This document shows, piece after piece, positions 21,416 to 25,076 of a stretch of 25,076 nt of DNA. The stretch comes from JBGTFE01 sp036403235 (GTDB taxonomy: Bacteria > Acidobacteriota > Blastocatellia > Pyrinomonadales > Pyrinomonadaceae), in NCBI GenBank assembly GCA_036403235.1, contig DASWRI010000025.1, positions 1 to 25,076 on the forward strand, read 5' to 3'. How positions within the stretch are numbered: position 1 is the stretch's first letter; each line of letters opens with the position of its first letter. Position numbers and translations under genes: made by a program. A model generated the notes under the pieces. The model did no database searches and was not told where the DNA came from. It saw only the letters and a list, made by a program, of their open reading frames with translations.

Positions 21416-22519
21416 ATGGACAGTTTAGTTTTTTCAAATATGCTTCATCGCCCGGCGCGAACGGTCGTCAGCGTTTCGGGCATCGCGGTCGGCGTTTTGC
21501 TGATAGTTTTTACCATCGGGCTTTCAAACGGCACGATGCGCGAGCGCGCCACGCGCGAAGCCAACGTCGGCGCGGAAATATTTTTTCGCGCGTCCGGAAC
21601 GCTCGGCATGAGCGGCTCGGAATCGTTTCGTCTGCCGATTTCGATGGCGGCCGAAATCGAGAAGGTCGAAGGCGTCAAAAAAGCCATTCCGCTCGCGCAA
21701 AACACGGTTTCGGCCGACGACAACAACACCGGAAACCGTCTTATCGACGGCATAAATTTTGACGAGTACGCCGGAATTGCCGGGTTAAAAATAATCGAAG
21801 GCCGCCAGCTCTCCGGCGCTGACAACGAGGTGATTATCGACACCGGCTGGCAGAAGCAGAAAAAATTCAAAATCGGCGACAAATTAAAACTTTACGACCG
21901 CGATTTCACCATCGTCGGAACATATGAACCGGCGGCGGGCGCGCGCATCAAAATTCCGCTTTCCGTGATGCAGACGCAGCTCGGCGGCGAAGGCAAAACG
22001 ACGACTTTTCTGGTCAAAATCAAGGAAGGCGCGACGGCCGAACAGGTCGCGCAAAACCTCCAGACGCATTTTCCCGACAATCAAATCCTGCTGACAAAGG
22101 ACTTGGAAGAGCTTTATATGTCGAGCATTCCGGCGCTCAACGTTTTTCTAAACGTCATCATCGGCGTCGCCGCCGTCATCTCGGCGCTCGTCATTTTGCT
22201 GACGATGTACACGACCGTCACCGAACGAACTCGTCAAATCGGCATTATGAAATCGCTCGGCATGAGCAACGCTTCAATCGGCTGGACGATTTCGCAGGAA
22301 GCGCTTTTAATCAGCTTTTGCGGCATCGTCGGCGGAATTCTCCTGACCGTCGTTCTACGTTTTATACTGACGCGAATTACGACGCTCGAAGTCGAAATCA
22401 GCCCGCTTGTGCTGGCGATAACTCTCGTCGTCGGCTTAATCGGCGGCGCACTCGGCGCGCTCTACCCGGCGCTCCGCGCGGCGCGTCTCGATGCGGTCGA
22501 AGCTTTGAGCTACGAATAG
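21416..22519 (+). CDS. MacB/FtsX-type ABC transporter permease
   Basis: This 367-residue inner-membrane protein has the MacB-type permease layout: an N-terminal TM helix (VVSVSGIAVGVLLIVFTIGL, about 16-38), a large extracytoplasmic domain (to about residue 235), then three C-terminal TM helices with the FtsX cytoplasmic loop ERTRQIGIMKSLGMS and the end YPALRAARLDAVEALSYE. Members use mechanical coupling to move lipoproteins, peptides or macrolides, or to control peptidoglycan hydrolases. The start is the ATG at 21416; the longer frame from 21362 translates the heptad repeat (SLFTFHFSLF). No ATP-binding subunit or adaptor is adjacent: the gene upstream is a protease and the next gene converges. 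It may pair with a partner elsewhere, or the ATPase may have been lost. Confidence 0.9.
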   Translation: MDSLVFSNMLHRPARTVVSVSGIAVGVLLIVFTIGLSNGTMRERATREANVGAEIFFRASGTLGMSGSESFRLPISMAAEIEKVEGVKKAIPLAQNTVSADDNNTGNRLIDGINFDEYAGIAGLKIIEGRQLSGADNEVIIDTGWQKQKKFKIGDKLKLYDRDFTIVGTYEPAAGARIKIPLSVMQTQLGGEGKTTTFLVKIKEGATAEQVAQNLQTHFPDNQILLTKDLEELYMSSIPALNVFLNVIIGVAAVISALVILLTMYTTVTERTRQIGIMKSLGMSNASIGWTISQEALLISFCGIVGGILLTVVLRFILTRITTLEVEISPLVLAITLVVGLIGGALGALYPALRAARLDAVEALSYE

Positions 22520-22552
22520 ATTTAAATTAGACTTAAAAAGACACAAAATATC

Positions 22553-24187
22553 TTAACCTTCGGTCGAATCCGGCTCGTTGCGACGATTTATCGTTGTCTG
22601 TTCGGCCATCAACATTTTTTCGCCGACGTTTCCGTCGGTGACGTGAATCTCGCCGCGTTTCGGAAGCAGAAAAATCACGAGCAGAGCCAGAAACGAGAGA
22701 ACCGCGCCGACCCAGAAAACCTTGTGAATCGAAATGGCCATCGATTCCTGCAAAACGGGCAAAACACCTGTCGGCAGCTTTGCTTTTTCCGCCGGGTCAA
22801 TCAAAGCGTTCGGGTTTGAAGCGAACACGGTTGCCTGCTCGACGGTTAAATTATAATTTCCGCTCTGCGCCGCCGTTTTTAGCTGCGTCGCCAGCCCGGC
22901 CGTTAAAACCGCGCCCATAATCGCGACGCCGAACGCGCCGCCGATGGCTCTCGAAAACTGGTTCAAAGAAGTGGCGACGCCGAGCTTTGTTTTTTCGACC
23001 GCCTGCTGAACGGAGATTAAAAGCGTCAGCATCGTCAAGCCAAGTCCCGCGCCGATTAAAACCAAATCGACGTAAAGCCAGACACGCGCCGTTTCGCGCC
23101 CGAACAGCGCGAGAAAAACGAATCCGATGGTCAAGACGATAAATCCGACGATGCTGATTGAGCGATAGCCGACCTTCAGAAGAAAACGCCCGCCGACAAT
23201 CGACATCGAAACCCAGCTCAGCATCAAAGGCGTCAAAAGCGAGCCAGCGGCGGTAGCCGTCAAACCGAGCGCGCCCTGCGCGAAAAGCGGTACGAACGAG
23301 ATGGCGCCGAACATCGCGACGCCAGCCAGAAAGCCCGACGCGACCGCAACCGATATCGTCCGGTTGCGGAAAAGCTCGAAAGGAATTATCGGGTCTTTCG
23401 CTTTTTTCTCGACCCAGCCGAAAATTATTAATAAAATTACAGCGCCCGCGATAATCAAAAGATTTTCGGTGGCCAAAAGCGTCTTGAGCGTTGCGCCGCC
23501 CTCGACCATCGCCAGCATCAGAAGGCTGATGGCAAACATCAAAAGTGCTGCTCCGGCGTAATCAATCGAAGGCTTTTCCGTCCGTTTCGGCTCTTTTAAC
23601 GCGAGCCCGATGATTAAAGCGGCGACGACGCCGATTGGAAGATTGATAAAAAACACCCAGCGCCACGAAATCTGGTCGGTGATAAAGCCGCCGACGACCG
23701 GCCCGACGACGCTCGAAAGTCCCCAGACGCCGCTGAAATACGCCTGCATCTTAGCGCGTTCTTCTAAAGTAAAAATGTCGCCGATTATCGTCATTCCGAG
23801 CGGAATCAGCGCGCCCGCGCCCAAACCCTGAATCGCGCGAAAAATAATAAGCTGCGCCATCGTGCCGGAAAGGCCGGAAAGCAGTGTGCCGAGCAGAAAA
23901 ACGGCGATGCCGATTTGATATAGCAGACGCCGCCCGTATAAATCGGAGAGCTTTCCCCAGACGGGAACGGTGACGGTCGAAGTTACCAGATACGCCGAGA
24001 AAACCCAGCTGTAATGACTCAAGCCGCCGAGCGAAGCGATGACGGTCGGCATCGCTGTCCCGACGACCGTCGCCTCCAGAGCGGCGATAAACATTCCCGT
24101 CATGACGCCCGCCGTGACAGCCCATCGACGCCGCGAAGACATCTCCAAAAGCGGTTTATTTGTTTTTGTTTTTGATTTTCCTTCCAC
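22553..24187 (-). CDS. 14-TM major facilitator exporter, DHA2 (EmrB/QacA-type)
   Basis: DHA2 transporters export drugs or metabolites by proton antiport across the inner membrane. The 544-residue length and many hydrophobic stretches fit 14 helices. Motif A is GKLSDLYGRRLLYQIG after TM2, motif C is GLSSVVGPVVGGFI in TM5, and the acidic residue in TM1 is in FIAALEATVVGTAMPT. Start is a GTG at 24187 with AAGGA about nine bases before it; an ATG 15 codons in (MSSRRRW) is the alternative. The acyltransferase gene ends 51 bases upstream on the same strand, so the two are probably cotranscribed. No TolC or HlyD-type partner is present. The substrate is not predictable from sequence. Confidence 0.93.
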   Translation of the reverse strand: MEGKSKTKTNKPLLEMSSRRRWAVTAGVMTGMFIAALEATVVGTAMPTVIASLGGLSHYSWVFSAYLVTSTVTVPVWGKLSDLYGRRLLYQIGIAVFLLGTLLSGLSGTMAQLIIFRAIQGLGAGALIPLGMTIIGDIFTLEERAKMQAYFSGVWGLSSVVGPVVGGFITDQISWRWVFFINLPIGVVAALIIGLALKEPKRTEKPSIDYAGAALLMFAISLLMLAMVEGGATLKTLLATENLLIIAGAVILLIIFGWVEKKAKDPIIPFELFRNRTISVAVASGFLAGVAMFGAISFVPLFAQGALGLTATAAGSLLTPLMLSWVSMSIVGGRFLLKVGYRSISIVGFIVLTIGFVFLALFGRETARVWLYVDLVLIGAGLGLTMLTLLISVQQAVEKTKLGVATSLNQFSRAIGGAFGVAIMGAVLTAGLATQLKTAAQSGNYNLTVEQATVFASNPNALIDPAEKAKLPTGVLPVLQESMAISIHKVFWVGAVLSFLALLVIFLLPKRGEIHVTDGNVGEKMLMAEQTTINRRNEPDSTEG

Positions 24188-24238
24188 CCTTGCCCGTTCC
24201 TTTTTTTATAAGTCTTTCTCTATTCTAGTTTTTTGAAT

Positions 24239-25076
24239 TTAAATTCCAAATTTCTCGCGGTCTTTTTCCGCGAGTTCGGCGATTTTTTCCATCAAAAAAT
24301 CGGCGATTTGCTTGTGCGTCCGAAGCGAATCGCGCTTTTCGTAAAATTGCGATAAATCGATTGGCTCGCCAAACCAGATTCTGACCTTTTCGCCGGTTGT
24401 CCAGTTTCCCTTAATTTGTTTGGTCAAATCGTTGCCGAGCCCGGCGATAAAAATCGGGATGACCTGCGGGCGAGCCGCCATCACTATTTTGCCGACGCCG
24501 GTCTGCGCGGGCAGAAAATCGTATGGATTGTCCGAAAAATTGCGCTTGCCTTCCGGGTGCAGGCCGATGACGTTCGGGCGCGCCTCCGAGCAGATTTGTA
24601 TCAGCCGCCGCATCGAGAATTTATCGAACTCGCGCTGCTCGTTTTTATAAAAAAACGGCGGATACATCGAAAACCAGCCCATCACGAAATTGACGAACCA
24701 GCCGATTGGCGACGTGTAAAAAAATTTGGCGCGAACCGGAAAAAACAAAGCAATCGGGCGCGTCGTGCGTCGAAACAAAACGCTCGATACGGTGTACATA
24801 TCAAAAAATGAACGATGATTGGCAACGAGTAGCAGCGGTTTCTCATCTGACGTCTGTTCCACGTGTTCAATGCCGAAAACGTTCATCAGATTGTATGTTG
24901 CCAGGTAAATCCAGAGCGAGCCGATGTGGCGCTGGCAAAACGTCCAGATTCGCTTCCAGACGCCTAGATTCATTCGATGCGTCAGACGAAAACCGATTTT
25001 CTCGGTCGCGCTTAGAGCCGAAAGCTCTTCTTTGGTCGGCGACAAAGCATCTTCGATTTGTGCGATTTGAGAATCT
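24239..25076 (-). CDS. Lysophospholipid acyltransferase-like (PlsC family), cut by right edge
   Basis: The acyltransferase motifs are visible: ANHRSFFDMY (HX4D catalytic pair) and GLHPEGKRNF (EGxR). The context FIAGLGNDL and WFGEPIDL near the C-terminus fits the family, which acylates lysophosphatidate or related lysolipids at the membrane. The frame remains open to base 25076 without a stop or a convincing start (a TTG at 25045 is the only candidate), so the 5' end lies outside; about 278 residues are visible. A hydrophobic stretch (GSLWIYLATYNLMNVFG) may contact the membrane. The exporter gene follows downstream, likely in one transcript. Substrate specificity, whether phospholipid or a specialised lipid, is not known. 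Confidence 0.88.
   Translation of the reverse strand, partial: DSQIAQIEDALSPTKEELSALSATEKIGFRLTHRMNLGVWKRIWTFCQRHIGSLWIYLATYNLMNVFGIEHVEQTSDEKPLLLVANHRSFFDMYTVSSVLFRRTTRPIALFFPVRAKFFYTSPIGWFVNFVMGWFSMYPPFFYKNEQREFDKFSMRRLIQICSEARPNVIGLHPEGKRNFSDNPYDFLPAQTGVGKIVMAARPQVIPIFIAGLGNDLTKQIKGNWTTGEKVRIWFGEPIDLSQFYEKRDSLRTHKQIADFLMEKIAELAEKDREKFGI

Overview
The window looks like a stretch of chromosome from a free-living Gram-negative-type bacterium of moderate GC content, with AT-rich spacers. Several features would fit the Acidobacteriota, perhaps class Blastocatellia: a bacillithiol enzyme (BshC), a two-part glycine decarboxylase, many small secreted helical proteins, and an outer-membrane protein with a C-terminal domain I associate with that phylum. 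The placement is inference from gene content; there is no rRNA or other phylogenetic marker here. I see no tRNA, rRNA, CRISPR array, transposase or prophage gene.

Layout. 1-10.5 kb is almost entirely minus-strand: a MutL gene cut by the left edge, with bshC just upstream of it; a secreted Asp-box beta-propeller protein; a large outer-membrane protein with Ig-like domains; glutamate dehydrogenase; and LarE. 10.6-13.3 kb (plus) holds a secreted TPR protein followed by two small secreted helical proteins that may be diverged paralogues, ending in a clear terminator. 13.5-18.2 kb (plus) is a glycine-cleavage operon, gcvT-gcvH-gcvPA-gcvPB, with a 55-residue zinc-ribbon gene between the two P-protein halves. 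It is followed by a small helical protein and a secreted beta-sandwich-like protein. 19.1-25.1 kb has a thioredoxin-like [2Fe-2S] ferredoxin (minus), an FHA-like/TM/coiled-coil/trypsin-like protease and a MacB/FtsX-type permease (plus), then a convergent minus-strand pair: an acyltransferase cut by the right edge and a 14-TM MFS exporter.

The most unusual signal is not a gene. At least seven gene junctions carry short repeats with a strict 7-base period, usually as two inverted arms that can form a hairpin. The repeated word differs from junction to junction (TTTTCAC, TTTTCAG, GGTCAGT, ATTACGA, GTCAGCG and so on), but the 7-base period, the inverted layout and a position abutting a stop codon recur. 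In one case an arm lies inside the next gene and encodes part of its signal peptide. In two others an arm creates a false N-terminal extension of the following reading frame.

Functional themes are amino-acid and one-carbon metabolism (glutamate dehydrogenase, glycine cleavage), low-molecular-weight thiol and sulfur/iron-sulfur chemistry (BshC, LarE, ferredoxin), and cell-envelope proteins.
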